Below, piece after piece: positions 1 to 9,879 of a DNA stretch of 64,000 nucleotides. A program made the translations under genes and the position numbers. This DNA is from Bemisia tabaci (Eukaryota > Arthropoda > Insecta > Hemiptera > Aleyrodidae), in the NCBI RefSeq assembly GCF_918797505.1, contig NC_092799.1:28780597-28844596 (forward strand), in the 5' to 3' direction. The number at the start of each line of letters is the position of its first letter. Within the stretch, counting starts at the first letter, position 1. The notes under the pieces were generated by a model. It was not told the DNA's origin. It saw nothing but the letters and a program-made list of their open reading frames with translations, and made no database searches.

Positions 1-1638
1 GTTAATTTATGAGCAGCTTCACCACTTCACTACAAATGTGGACACTTGGTGACGAAGTAGTTTTAGCTAAGCATGTAGTCAAAACAAAATGGGCATTTCA
101 GGTCAAAGTTAATAGCCGAACCTAAAAGAAAAATACTGTGTGCTGAAGGAATGAAAGGTATAGAACATGATGTCATGAATACTCACAGAAAAACAAACTC
201 TCTGCACTATATGGTAGAAGATTTGAAGGATGAGAGGGTACGTGGATGAGTGAATTCAGAGGCTGATGAGTTGCGTTGAAATTGACAGCTGTGGACAATC
301 AATCCATGGTCTCCGCAAATTGTTGAATATCAAATCAGCGGAGAACCATGATCTTTGAATGAGACAGCCACTAAGTAGATACACAAACTGATGAGGTAGG
401 TTGCTCTCTTAAATGCTGGGCAATGGCCATCTTGGAAACTCTTGAGTCTGACACTTTGATGAGAATAGCATTCGAACTGCCCATGTGCTGCAGTGTGTCG
501 GGATAAGTGAATATTATGACTCGGTAGAGATTCCTTTGGTTCAGGATTAACGTAGGTAAGTAAATACCTGAGGGCCAGGAGACCGCACACATTTTAATTT
601 CAAAGAATTATGAGCACTTGACATACAAACCCAAAGAAAAGCATCATGATAGCAAAGTCCTCTAGATTAGGCAATCAGTTGCGCATCGCTGTTAGAGCTT
701 GCTCATCGCATGTTGAGACGAATGTCATTATCTGATCAGCTTTAAGTCAGCGGCAATATAACAGGTTAATACATGCTTTCAGACAGCACCATTGGTGAGC
801 AGTGACAAGAAAATACTAGACTTTTGTCTCAACATACACTCAGTGAGCTCTAAAACGCTTATTAGGTAGAATAAGATTGATAGTCATGAGAGATACGAAT
901 CGCTTAATGTGGCCTATGCTTGTGCTTTCAGAGGCCAAGTAGAAAACTTCCATTAAATCATGTTCAGAAACTGGAAAATGAAGAAAAACCTAATCTCTAA
1001 AGTCACAAATCTGCTTAATAGGTACAGTGTTTAATGTTCAATGTTGACTCGATAGAACTTGTGTTTGTGAAAACCAGCTGACGACTTGATGAATCACAAT
1101 CTTAACCAAGGGGCTTTGAAAGAAGATGCTTTTGAGTGAGGGTATGGTTTGTAATTTTTGATAAGTTACCTGAGAGAAAGGGATATTCCTTTGCTATAAA
1201 TCACATGTGGACAATATAAATGAAATAATAAAACACAGGGTTTCATAATTGGTACGTATTTGAGACGCTGACGCTTAGATAAGGGCTACACTATCAACTT
1301 TTCTCCGGAGAATAAATCACGCATTTCCGAGAAATTTCACAGAGAATTCATGATGGAATACATGTATTATGAAAATAAGTACTGAGGAGAAGAGAAAGGT
1401 TCAATCACCGAGAAATTCACTTCCATTCAATCGCATGAATGTTAAGCATCTGTGGTGTGGGTTTAGCCGTGTTCTCAAAGACGATTAGGATCCATTGAAC
1501 GCTTGAACTATGACGAAAAGGGCTATATCACATAAAGAAACACAAAAACCACTAAGAAATCGAATTATTAACTTTGAAACAATTAATTAAAAGGAGTACT
1601 GGTCTGGCACTGATAAACAAACAAACAAATACAATGAA
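1..1638. other. AT-rich stretch with no recognisable gene
   Basis: I see no coding exon, RNA gene or clear repeat here. The short open frames (for example on the - strand near 330-592) overlap one another in different frames and contain no protein motif I recognise. Base composition is AT-rich, like insect intergenic DNA or a long intron. It could belong to an intron of a gene starting to the left; nothing in the sequence decides this. Confidence 0.6.
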
Positions 1639-1828
1639 TCAAGGCGGATAAAGGAAGGTGGTCGCATTTCGATTTTGGCTGCCATCTTGAAGATCTGTGA
1701 CGTCAGGCGGGTACGGGTACGCCGTGGGTCGGTCCCCCTGCCTCGTCCGGCCCTTGTACCCGATGTACCCGATACCGCGTGACGTCAAGAGGGTACGGAA
1801 TGCGACCACCTTTCTTTATCCGCCTTGA
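1639..1828. repeat. Palindromic MITE-like element, TCAAGGCGGATAAAG ends
   Basis: The left end TCAAGGCGGATAAAGGAAGG, followed by TGGTCGCATT, is matched in reverse complement by AATGCGACCACC followed by TTTCTTTATCCGCCTTGA at the right end. This gives terminal inverted repeats of about 30 bp with one or two mismatches. The interior also folds, with TGACGTCA-like half sites and GTACGGGTAC/GTACCCGATGTAC blocks. Total length is about 190 bp. No convincing target duplication was found, so the superfamily is open. Confidence 0.75.
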
Positions 1829-3354
1829 CAGATGACCACTTCACTTACACACAAAAACGCACAGCACTGAATAGGTGCGCAGTCGTTCACTGCGCACAAT
1901 ATACCAAATTAACGACCAATCAGAAACACGCTTATAAAACGTACACGGCCTCGGGCTTGCACGTGTAACCAAAAGTTACTTTTTCAAACACCCATTTCCT
2001 CAAAATAAACCAGTATCTACTTAAATATTACAGAGCTTTAGCAGGACACGAAATGTCATAATAGGTTCCTTTATTCTTGGGATTGATTGAACAACAGTTA
2101 CCAGTACCCTATACGGTCTCCACATTTAATTATAACGATGCGAAAATTCAACTACGCTCCCGCCACGAGGAGGCTTTAAAATAACCCAGGATGCAATGGG
2201 ACTAGCATCTAGATTCACCGGCCGCCTTGAGGGGTATTCCAATGAGCCCGCTATAGCATAGCGCGCTCAAAATCACGACTGAATTTTGAAATTTTACTCA
2301 AATTGTCTGATCATGGAGTAAAAAAAATGAAGAGGTCGCATTTCAGGAATCTTGGATTTTGCCGATGACTTACGGACGGTTTTGACCATCGATTTTCTTG
2401 GAAATAGTGTCGTTTATGGAAATAGATCATTCCACATACAGTGTTTGAAATTATATTTCGAGTTGAAGTAAGCAAAAAAAAACAAACAAACAAACAAAAC
2501 AAAACAAAAAGCACGTAACTGTCCGTTTCTCATACTTGGAATTTTAGATTTTGCTGGGTTATCGGCGCCATATTGTATCTATACCTATGTCAAATATCGT
2601 CACATACCTACGTTATCTACCAGGTAAAAAAATCCTCGATAACACGTGGCCACCTCTTTTTTTTCTCTATGAGTTACGATATTACTTTGTAAGTGCAGGC
2701 TTAGCTCAACTTAACCCGAGGTTTCATTTTTATAATTGCTTTCCGCTTTTTTGAAAAATCAGGGATGAGTCGGAAACTTTCCCGATTAAGCCTGGACAAG
2801 TCCAGAAAAATCACAGAATTCGATACTTTAAGTACACGGCTATAACGAATCAATATTTGCGCAACTAGCGAACTCATTTGGCAACAGTCATCGGTCGAAG
2901 TCGTCTTCGCATCGCAGTTCCACCGTGCTCAGCAAAAACCGCGCATCTGCGCGAACTACCCAGCGGAGTTGCGCCGTTGTTGGGAAACCGACCCTCGGAG
3001 CCTGGAGTGTAATGTTAATGCTCAGGCAGTAGTAGTACTCCCGAGCGCAGGTCCAGGAATTCGTGCTTTTGCCCGGATCCGCGACTTCTCACCTCGCGAG
3101 AGTCGAGCTTTTGTTATAGTTCGAAGACCTCTCGCCCCATCCCCCCTCCCCCCCACCCGTCGTGGCTTGTACCCTCGGGTCCTCGGGGCACCGTGAACCC
3201 CTGAGCATCCTTTCAATTACGCTTATCGTGGACGACCGGACCCGACTCAGGTCGGATGCTACGCTGCCCTAGACGGCTCCACTCTTCGTCGTTGCCAAGA
3301 GTTCAGCAAAGAAAAACTGACGTCCCTTCATACCCAGAGTATGGCGTCCTGAAT
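1829..3354. other. No recognisable gene; CAAA microsatellite and GC-rich island
   Basis: No coding exon is supported. A short (CAAA)n tract lies near 2480-2510. From about 2960 to 3260 the DNA becomes GC- and CpG-rich, in contrast to its surroundings, and frames open on both strands there (2969-3196 + and 3022-3216 -). Overlapping open frames on both strands are expected from composition alone, so neither is called a gene. The island could be a promoter-associated CpG cluster or an old element. Confidence 0.5.
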
Positions 3355-3856
3355 GAAGATGTTGCATGTGTGAGGAATTTGCGTTTTGACTGTTGATTCT
3401 CATGTAACAGTTCACGAGAAACACGATGGTGCCACTGGTTTTCTCTGAAATCAACTGCCAAGCTCAAAAAAAGCTCTCAAGTTGAGGCCAAAATGAAGGA
3501 GATATCCTACGATACCCTGAGAGTCCAAGTCTACATCAAGACAAACTCTCTATGCAAAGATAGGGAGCAAATACGTTTGCAGTGATGCCGTATTTTCAGT
3601 TTTAGAGTCCCCAAATAAAGTGGCAGCCCTGTCAATGTATTTGCTCCCTATCTTTGCATGAAGAGTTTGTCTTGATGTAGATTTGGACTCTCAGGATAGC
3701 GTGGGATATCCCCTCCATTTTGGCCTCAACTTGAGAGCTTTTTTTGAGCTTTGGAGTTGATTTCAGAGAAAACCAGTGGCACCATCGTGTTTCTCGCGAA
3801 CTTTTACATAAGAATCAATAGTCAAATCCCAAATTCCTCACACATGCAACATCTCC
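3355..3856. repeat. Family B foldback element, full copy
   Basis: The ends are GATGTTGCATGTGTGAGG and its reverse complement CCTCACACATGCAACATC. The inverted arms run about 215 bp each; they include the blocks CTCAAAAAAAGCTCTCAA, GTTGAGGCCAAAATG and CATCAAGACAAACTCTC and meet at a short AT-rich centre near 3580-3640. Related copies lie at 6745-7470, 28601-29085 and 30499-31002, with a solo end at 29893-29956. No transposase is encoded, so this is a non-autonomous foldback element. No duplicated flank is visible at this copy. Confidence 0.85.
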
Positions 3857-4310
3857 ATTTTGTGATAACCCTGTTGGAGGACTTTACCGAGCAGCAAACT
3901 TTGGCATCAGTGTTGTTTCGGGAGCTTCAATCTTCTTCAGCGGACAGGCCACGGGTCAAGAGCAGGCAAGGAACGGTCAGTCCTCAAGGAAGGTGTCGTA
4001 ACGGTGGCGGCGTGGAAGAGAATACTGTCACGGAAACATTAGATAATAAAAATAATCTACATACCGCCCGCTTCACAATGGCCGGTCGTGGCCGTAATGA
4101 CCGCTCATACAAACAAATTCATGAACCCGGAACCCGCTGATAAAAGTCGGTGCACTCACACACGCTCCAAGTTACGAGCATATACGCACGACCCTTGCGC
4201 TTGAACTTGAACCCTAGCTTTCATCGGTGTTATTAAAGTCTTTGATGAGAAGAAGCGCAAGTGCTGTGTATTTTGATTGAAACGTCCGTCGTTTTAGCAT
4301 ATTCACGGCC

Positions 4311-4850
4311 CAACTACGAAACCACGTATCTCCGGTTGCGACGATGTCATACTTCATTTTTTCTTCGGAAGACTGGTCAACGCAATTTCTTGAGGAAGGG
4401 TTGCCACAGTCAGGTGATACCGAGAAAATCTGGAAATCTCAGGAAATTTTCAAAATTCAGGGAGATCTGGAAATGTCAGGGAAAATGACGGAAATGTCTG
4501 AGAAAAATTTTCAAGTCACCTGCATTTGCTTTCTAGGATAGATTTGACGTTTCGAACAATAAATTTTGCCTGAAATCTATTTCTAATTATATATTTTTAG
4601 CCATCTGCCATGTCCTCAATCGCCAGGGATTTTCACGAAAGTATCTCAGGGAAATCAAGGAATTCCATTGTGAAAATACTGTCGCAACCCTCTTGAAAAT
4701 TTCCTTGATTTTTGTTCTTTGTTTCTATGGTTTTTCTTCTCTGTTTTTTTTCTTCTATGAAGCTAGCTCGTTATTCTTCGAAAAAATACATATAATATGA
4801 GTGGAATAAATCTTGAAACACCGCAATGGAGATACGTAGTTTTGCACTTT
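4311..4850. repeat. Possible inverted-repeat element, ACGTATCTCC ends
   Basis: A left block (CCACGTATCTCCGGTTGCG near 4320) is matched in reverse complement on the right by CGCAATGGAGATACGTAG (about 4821-4840). The interior is AT-rich and holds repeated phrases such as GGAAATCTCAGG and CAGGGAAA. The stems are short and imperfect, so this may be an old element or a chance pairing. Confidence 0.35.
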
Positions 4851-5553
4851 GGTCATCAATATCTTCCCTTAAGCTAGAAAAACGCGTATCTAGGTTGCTA
4901 TGATTCAAAATCCTATTTTATTTTTCGAAAATTATTTTACTCGGCATTTTTGCGTGAAATGCACACAGCGCAATTCCAGGAAAGACGATGAAAAATTTCA
5001 CGGGGGTTCGTACAATATGGGTAATTCTCCGCTTTTCCTATTTCACAATCGACATGCGATTCCTAATCTCTGAGTCTTGCACAGCATAACTTAAAACCGA
5101 ATCGGGCGCACTCCGCATTCTCATAAATTTCACCAATTAGAATGCCGCCCCCGGTGCGGTGACGTCAGCTATTAATTCCGATCGCCTGTGCCTTTTTCCT
5201 CTTGTTGGAGTACGTCCATTGGTTGCCGCATGGAGCGGTGTGTAGAGACAACGGTAGAGAATAAATCCTTCATTCATTAAAAGATTCGATCAAAATCTTC
5301 CGTGAATACACGACTAACGGCGCTTTGTGGCTAATTCTTAGTGATACTTATCCACGTTTTCAGCGGAAGCACTATAAGGTAACTCTTCGGGACAAGAAAA
5401 ACATAATTTCATTTTCTAATGAGGATCCGAACAGTATAGAGGATAAGAGTGTTTTAACTCAAATCTCCGACTGTTTGAACAAAGAATACACTAGTGAATA
5501 ATTTTATGGATGCTTTAATTGCATGTGTAACGTATGTGCATTGTGCACCTATG

Positions 5554-5805
5554 CTGCCGTGCTAAATAAGAACGTCGTATGAGCTCTCAAATGTTGCCAA
5601 GTTTACTCTTATAAAATATTTGTCACCAAAGATAGTTATGAATACATTCCCTTGAAATTTTCAGATTTTTTAGATCAAATTTCGAACGAAATCCTCTGAA
5701 AAATCTGAAGAAAAATATTCACAAATTTGTCAGAAAACTCATGATTTGGTGAAGGAGGATTTGGAACACCTGATGGCTCTTACGGCGTTTTTCCTTAGCG
5801 CAGCA
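5554..5805. repeat. Family C element, diverged copy
   Basis: It starts CTGCCGTGCTAAATAAGAAC, followed by GTCGTATGAGCTC, and ends GGCTCTTACGGCG followed by TTTTTCCTTAGCGCAGC. These are the two inverted ends of family C, whose best copy is at 36991-37243. The length, about 252 bp, matches the intact copy. The ends carry several substitutions and no target duplication remains, which suggests an old insertion. Confidence 0.7.
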
Positions 5806-6147
5806 AGGTAATCCTACACGAAGGTCGTGAAGTTCTGAAATCTTCGATTCTGTCATTTCTATCCTTTCAACCACTTTTTTTCACTCTTTTAGCAAGTCGA
5901 TATCACTGGTCACATGAATTCTGAGCTAGGGAGAAATATTCTGAAAGAGTAAACTATATCGATGTTAATTCTACATTTCATAAAATGACCTTTCATAACA
6001 TCTGGAACTTCGTTCAGATAGCATAATTCATATAGCAAATCTCAAGCTTGAGCAGGGAAGGCAATATCAAGATTCGGGCCCAGAATGTATTGTTTTTCAC
6101 ACTATTTTTCTCGGAGAAAACTACATAGAGCTCAGAGCTTTGTGAGC

Positions 6148-6266
6148 CCTGCCCCAACACTGTAGGTAAAATGGCGCCAACTACAAGCGTAGGGCTTGAC
6201 CCTGAAGCTGTAGGACTCAGCGGTACTGCCTGTCCCTATTTTACCTAGTGTTAGGGCTCAGCGCTA
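6148..6266. repeat. Short palindromic element
   Basis: The left arm (GAGCCCTGCCCCAACACTGT, then AGGTAAAAT) is mirrored on the right by ATTTTACCTAGTGTTAGGGC followed by TC. The element is about 120 bp and the centre is not paired. It resembles the other short hairpins of the window in size, but its ends match none of the lettered families. Confidence 0.6.
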
Positions 6267-6409
6267 AGTTGTTTCTTCCCCGTTCATCTCCTACGGCTTT
6301 ATCACATCCAATCACATTTCAAGTCAGATTGGTCAACGATGCACCGAAAGAGTGAAACAGAGCTGAAAAAGAAAGTCCCCGTCACGAAGAGATATCACTA
6401 GATTTCAAT

Positions 6410-6744
6410 CTCAACAACGCGTAATGCGGTAATGCCCGCAATGTAAATATCTAGCGATGACTGTGCTGCGACGGGAACGATTATTTTTGGTGTAGCTCAG
6501 TTCGCCGGGTAAAAATGAAACCAGACGTGAGGTAAACTTGCGGTCGACCTCAGGCCTAACGATTTTTGGCATAGACGCGACTTGCACTTGGTTGACCGTG
6601 GACCGCACGACCGAGACCAGATTCGTAGACAAGACTTTCTTTGAAATCCGTGGGGACGTCCGACCCGATGCCAACAATATTACAGGAATTGCAGTGATAA
6701 AAATCAAACGAATTCGTTCCGGAGCCGCGGTGCCAGATTTTAAT
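6410..6744. other. Unidentified segment open on both strands
   Basis: From about 6411 to 6740 both strands carry an unusually long frame for this AT-rich region: about 98 codons on the - strand (6411-6707) and 88 on the + strand (6538-6804, running into the next repeat). The composition is more balanced than the flanks, with CG-rich codons. I do not recognise either translation. It may be a fragment of an old mobile-element gene or of a repeat. No start context, splice site or motif favours one strand. Confidence 0.25.
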
Positions 6745-7470
6745 GGAGCCCTCGCTTGTGTGAGGGATTTGCGATTTAAGTACTTTTCCTTGTGTAAAAT
6801 TTAGCAAGAAACATGAATATCGCATTGGTTTTCTCTAAAATAAATTCCAGAGCTCAAAAAAAGCTCTCGAAGTTGAGGCCGTACTGGAGGATATATCCTA
6901 AGCCCAACACTGGAAAAAAACACATTTGATCTAGAGTCCAGACTCTTGAAAATATTGACAAGAAGAAATACTCTTGATTCCATCAGATTTAAGCTTAAAT
7001 CAAAAGGAAATCCGCTCAAATTAAGAGGCTTGGTTCTTGATTTAAGCAAAAATCAGATTGAATCAAGAGTATTTTTTCTTGTCGATGTTTTCAAGAGTCT
7101 GAACGCTAGATCCAATGTGTTTTTTTCCAGTGAAGCTATCCTGAGAGTGAGAGTCCACCTCTGTAAGTAGTAAAACTCTCCATGCAAATATAGAGAGCAA
7201 AATATATTATTAGCAGGATTGCCGTGTTTTCAGTTTTTGAGTTTCCGAACAAAGTGGCAACCCTGTTAATGTACGTGCTCAGTATCTTTGCTTGAGTTTG
7301 ACTGGATATAGAGGTGGACTCTCAAGATAGCAAGGGACACTCTCTTTTTTGCGGTTGAGAGCTTTTTTTTTAGATCTGGAGTTAGTTTCAGCGAAAACCA
7401 ATGAACCATTTCTCGCGAAATTTTACGCTGGAAGAGGCACCTAAAGCGCAAATCCCTCACACGTGCTAGA
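6745..7470. repeat. Family B foldback split by a family A insertion
   Basis: The left arm begins near CGCTTGTGTGAGGGATTTGC and the right arm ends GCAAATCCCTCACACGTGC. Internal blocks such as GCTCAAAAAAAGCTCTC, CTATCCTGAGAG and AACTCTCCATGCAAA follow the family B order. The element is interrupted at 6908-7132 by a complete family A hairpin. This copy is more diverged from 3355-3856, 28601-29085 and 30499-31002 than they are from one another, so it is an older insertion. Confidence 0.75.
6908..7132. repeat. Family A hairpin element, nested in family B
   Basis: Full-length 225 bp hairpin starting CACTGGAAAAAAACACATTT and ending TGTGTTTTTTTCCAGTG. Both arms carry the block TCTAGAGTCCAGACTCTTGA or its complement, then ACAAGAA and a TTTAAGCTTAAATC palindrome. 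It is flanked by AA on both sides (6906-6907 and 7133-7134), a 2-bp target duplication. It interrupts a family B copy and is therefore younger than that insertion. Confidence 0.85.
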
Positions 7471-7929
7471 GCTCCACTGAGTTTTAGACTCCTGCTTCCA
7501 TGGTTGATTCGTGTACGGGACCGTACCGCACAGGCCGTTCATAATGTGAAAATTGAGTAATTGGGCCCCCGCAGCGAGAAGTTAGTCAAACAGCAATACA
7601 TTGTCCAAAACAATGACATTTAATACAGTTTGACAACAAAGAAACTGGGGTTTGGGAAACTGGCAAACTTTCATGATCGTGGTTTCATTGTCTGGTGTGT
7701 CAAGTTCAGACAAAATTACCTACTTCTGAAACTCTGCATTTGATGGTGACCTAGGACACCTGAAAAGCCTTGAAACTTAGATCTATAGTGCTTACGTTAA
7801 GTTAATAACTCCTCTTGCCTGGAAAAATGAAATAAAACTACCATAGGCACTTAAAATTCAAAGCAACACAGATATACCGCACTGATTTAGATTCATACTG
7901 ATCTTTCGTATACACACCTGTGCACTTGA

Positions 7930-8432
7930 CTTTCTATAAACCAGACTTCCACCAGTAATTCGAGTGTTTCTAGATTATCTATCGAAGCGTCTAAAATTTT
8001 TTTCAGCCATGCTGAATTTCATCAAATTCCGACACAGTTAAAAAAAATAATTGCAAGGTCAATGAAGGAGTCTTCATTGATTTCTGTTTACCAGACTTCT
8101 ACTAGCAATATGAGTATTTGTAGATCATCTATCGAATTGTTCCCCTAAAAGTTTGGTTTAGTCTCGCTGAATTTCATCAGATTTTCCACTCGATTAAAGA
8201 AATTGCAAAGTCGATGGCAAACTCTGTATTGCTTTTTGTATCGTTCATAACGTGAAAATTGAGTAATTATGGACGCTACAGATAGGATTGAAACCAACTT
8301 CATAAGCAATTTGAGTTTTTCTAGATTATCCACCAGAATGTTCCCCTAAAATTGTGTCTCAGTCCCGCTGAATATCGTCCAAATCCGACTCAATGAAACA
8401 AAAAAAAAAACGAAAAAATGCAAAGTCGATGA
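7930..8432. repeat. Three diverged tandem units of about 150-190 bp
   Basis: A phrase order recurs three times: CCAGACTTC with an AGCAAT/GTAATTC block, GAGTxTTTCTAGATTATC, AxTGTTCCCCTAAAA, CTCGCTGAATTTCATCAxAT, CCGACTC and TTGCAAAGTCGATG. The units begin near 7942, 8092 and about 8288. The phrase GTGAAAATTGAGTAATT also recurs (about 7546 and 8252). Units differ by roughly a fifth of bases, so this is an old local amplification. Confidence 0.65.
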
Positions 8433-8560
8433 ATGAATGAATTTATTCTCGTTTTAGTGTACAATAGGTAACAAGAGACAAATAGGTAATAAACAAAAAA
8501 AAATTTAAAAAAACCAAAATAAAACACCCACTAATGGCACTTGGCCATTGTGTCGGATGG
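8433..8560 (-). mobile_element. Possible LINE 3' end with ATTC-type tail
   Basis: On the - strand the sequence reads GTGCCATTAGTGGGTGTTTT and continues AT-rich to AATAAATTCATTCATTCATC. Short tandem tetranucleotide tails like this follow the 3' UTR of some arthropod CR1/L2/Jockey-type non-LTR retrotransposons. No reverse transcriptase is present, so this would be a severely 5'-truncated copy. The assignment rests on the tail and is weak. Confidence 0.35.
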
Positions 8561-8701
8561 AGCCTCTTTGTTTGATTTTATTTTGTTTCATTATTCCCCC
8601 TTTTTTGTCCCTTTTTTCTCTTCTTTTTATTATTTTTTATCCACTTTTCCCTCGCTTTTCACTCATGGAAAACATGAAATTGCAAACTTCTTATCGGTCA
8701 C

Positions 8702-8847
8702 ACTTGGCAACACCGGATTTCCTTCATTTAAACCTATGTCGAATAATCGATTCTTGTCGGAACACCTGGCCCCTCCTAGAATCGATACATTTCCATAGGT
8801 TTACATGAGGAATAAACAACGTTGCCAATTTGCTGGATCCGCCAGTG
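8702..8847. repeat. Family H (hAT-like MITE) copy, left end eroded
   Basis: The right end reads GTTGCCAATTTGCTGGATCC followed by GCCAGTG. The left arm keeps TTGGCAACACCGGATTTCC but has lost the outer GGATCCAGC block. The interior shares ATAATCGATTCTTGTCGG and AATCGATACATTTCCATAGG with the copies at 40783-40943 and 62727-62886. In the intact copy the family has an 8-bp target duplication. Confidence 0.75.
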
Positions 8848-9039
8848 CTTTCGAAGCAGTCGTAGCACCTCGCGAGTTCTTTCTTCGAGCACAAAAGCGA
8901 GTAAAAGCTCATTTTAATGTCATAATCATGGGTCGGGATCTGAACACGGTGGAGTACGCTGTATTAAAATTCTGGCTCCTCGGTGTTTGAGTAAACCGCC
9001 ATGAATTTGAATAAGTGATGATGGGCGGTCAAGCTTGAC

Positions 9040-9190
9040 GCTGCGGGTTTGGGCGCTCCGGCTCCGGTCGGTGGGCACGGAGCCTTTTCATCCGGTGCCG
9101 GCCCCGGGCCCCGGCCCATGTAAATTAGCCCCTATTTATGGGCCCGCGCGGCGCGAGGCCCGGCGACTCCACGCTACGTACTCCGTGCCG
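9040..9190. other. Strongly GC-rich island
   Basis: About 150 bp of CpG-rich DNA with runs such as GGTGCCGGCCCCGGGCCCC and GGCCCGCGCGGCGCGAGGCC sits in an AT-rich background. GGGCCCCGGCCCATG and ATGGGCCCGCGCGGC form partial inverted pairs. No gene is evident nearby. It may be a CpG-type promoter remnant or part of a GC-rich repeat; nothing links it to a transcript. Confidence 0.4.
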
Positions 9191-9341
9191 AGTAAGTGAC
9201 AAGCGACGGCCAGCGTTTCCTCCACCAGTCCGGTTGCCATGTTATCTGCGAATCTGTCATCCTTAACGAGGCTTTCAATTTTTGCATCGGAGTTAGTAGA
9301 GGCGGAATGCAGTGGAGGTTAGGTGTCGCAGAGCGCCAGGG

Positions 9342-9493
9342 AGTGCTATAAAACGACTTTTACGTATGTATGGAGTTATAAGGCCTCTGACAAAAAAGCT
9401 CACCAAAAAAGCTAAAATGCTACGAGATCGTGAGAGATAGAGATAGATAGGCCGAGGAGGAGGTTGAAACTGCCCCACAAGATCCAGAGAGCT
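9342..9493 (+). repeat. Direct repeat, left copy, flanking a family A hairpin
   Basis: This segment starts near CGACTTTTACGTATGTATG and ends near AAGATCCAGAGAGCT. It recurs at 9732-9876 in the same orientation with about 90% identity, including TCTGACAAAAAAGCTCAC, ATGCTACGAGATCGTGAG and GAGGAGGAGGTTG. The family A hairpin 9494-9731 lies exactly between the copies. Confidence 0.85.
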
Positions 9494-9731
9494 CACTGGT
9501 AAAAAAAAAAAAAAAACACATTGGATCTAGAGTCCAGACTCTTGAAAACATTGACAAGAAAAAATACTCTTGATTCAATCAGATTTTTGCTTAAATCAAA
9601 AGGAAATCCGCTCAAATTAAGAGGCTTGGTTCTTGATTTAAGCAAAATTCGATTGAATCAAGAGTATTTTTTCTTAAGATGTTTTTAAGGGTCTGGACTC
9701 TAGATCCAATGTGTTTTTTTTTCCTCCAGTG
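9494..9731. repeat. Family A hairpin between two direct repeats
   Basis: It starts CACTGGT followed by a run of A and CACATTGGATCTAGAG, and ends with TCCAATGTG, a T run and CCTCCAGTG. The interior keeps both TTTAAGC half-palindromes. The immediate flanks are CT and TA, so no 2-bp duplication is seen. The element instead sits at the junction of a roughly 150 bp direct duplication. Confidence 0.85.
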
Positions 9732-9876
9732 TAAAGCGACTTTTACGTATGTATGTAGTTATGAAGACCTCTGACAAAAAAAGCTCACAAAAAAGCTGAA
9801 ATGCTACGAGATCGTGAGAAATAGAGATAGATAGGTCGAGGAGGAGGTTGATACTGCCCCTTAAGATCCAGAGGGC
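9732..9876 (+). repeat. Direct repeat, right copy, flanking a family A hairpin
   Basis: Second copy of the 9342-9493 segment, beginning near AAGCGACTTTTACGTATG and ending near AAGATCCAGAGGGCTG. The differences between the copies are scattered substitutions. The open frames read from the two copies on the - strand are matching shadows and are not genes. Confidence 0.85.
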
Positions 9877-9879
9877 TGT

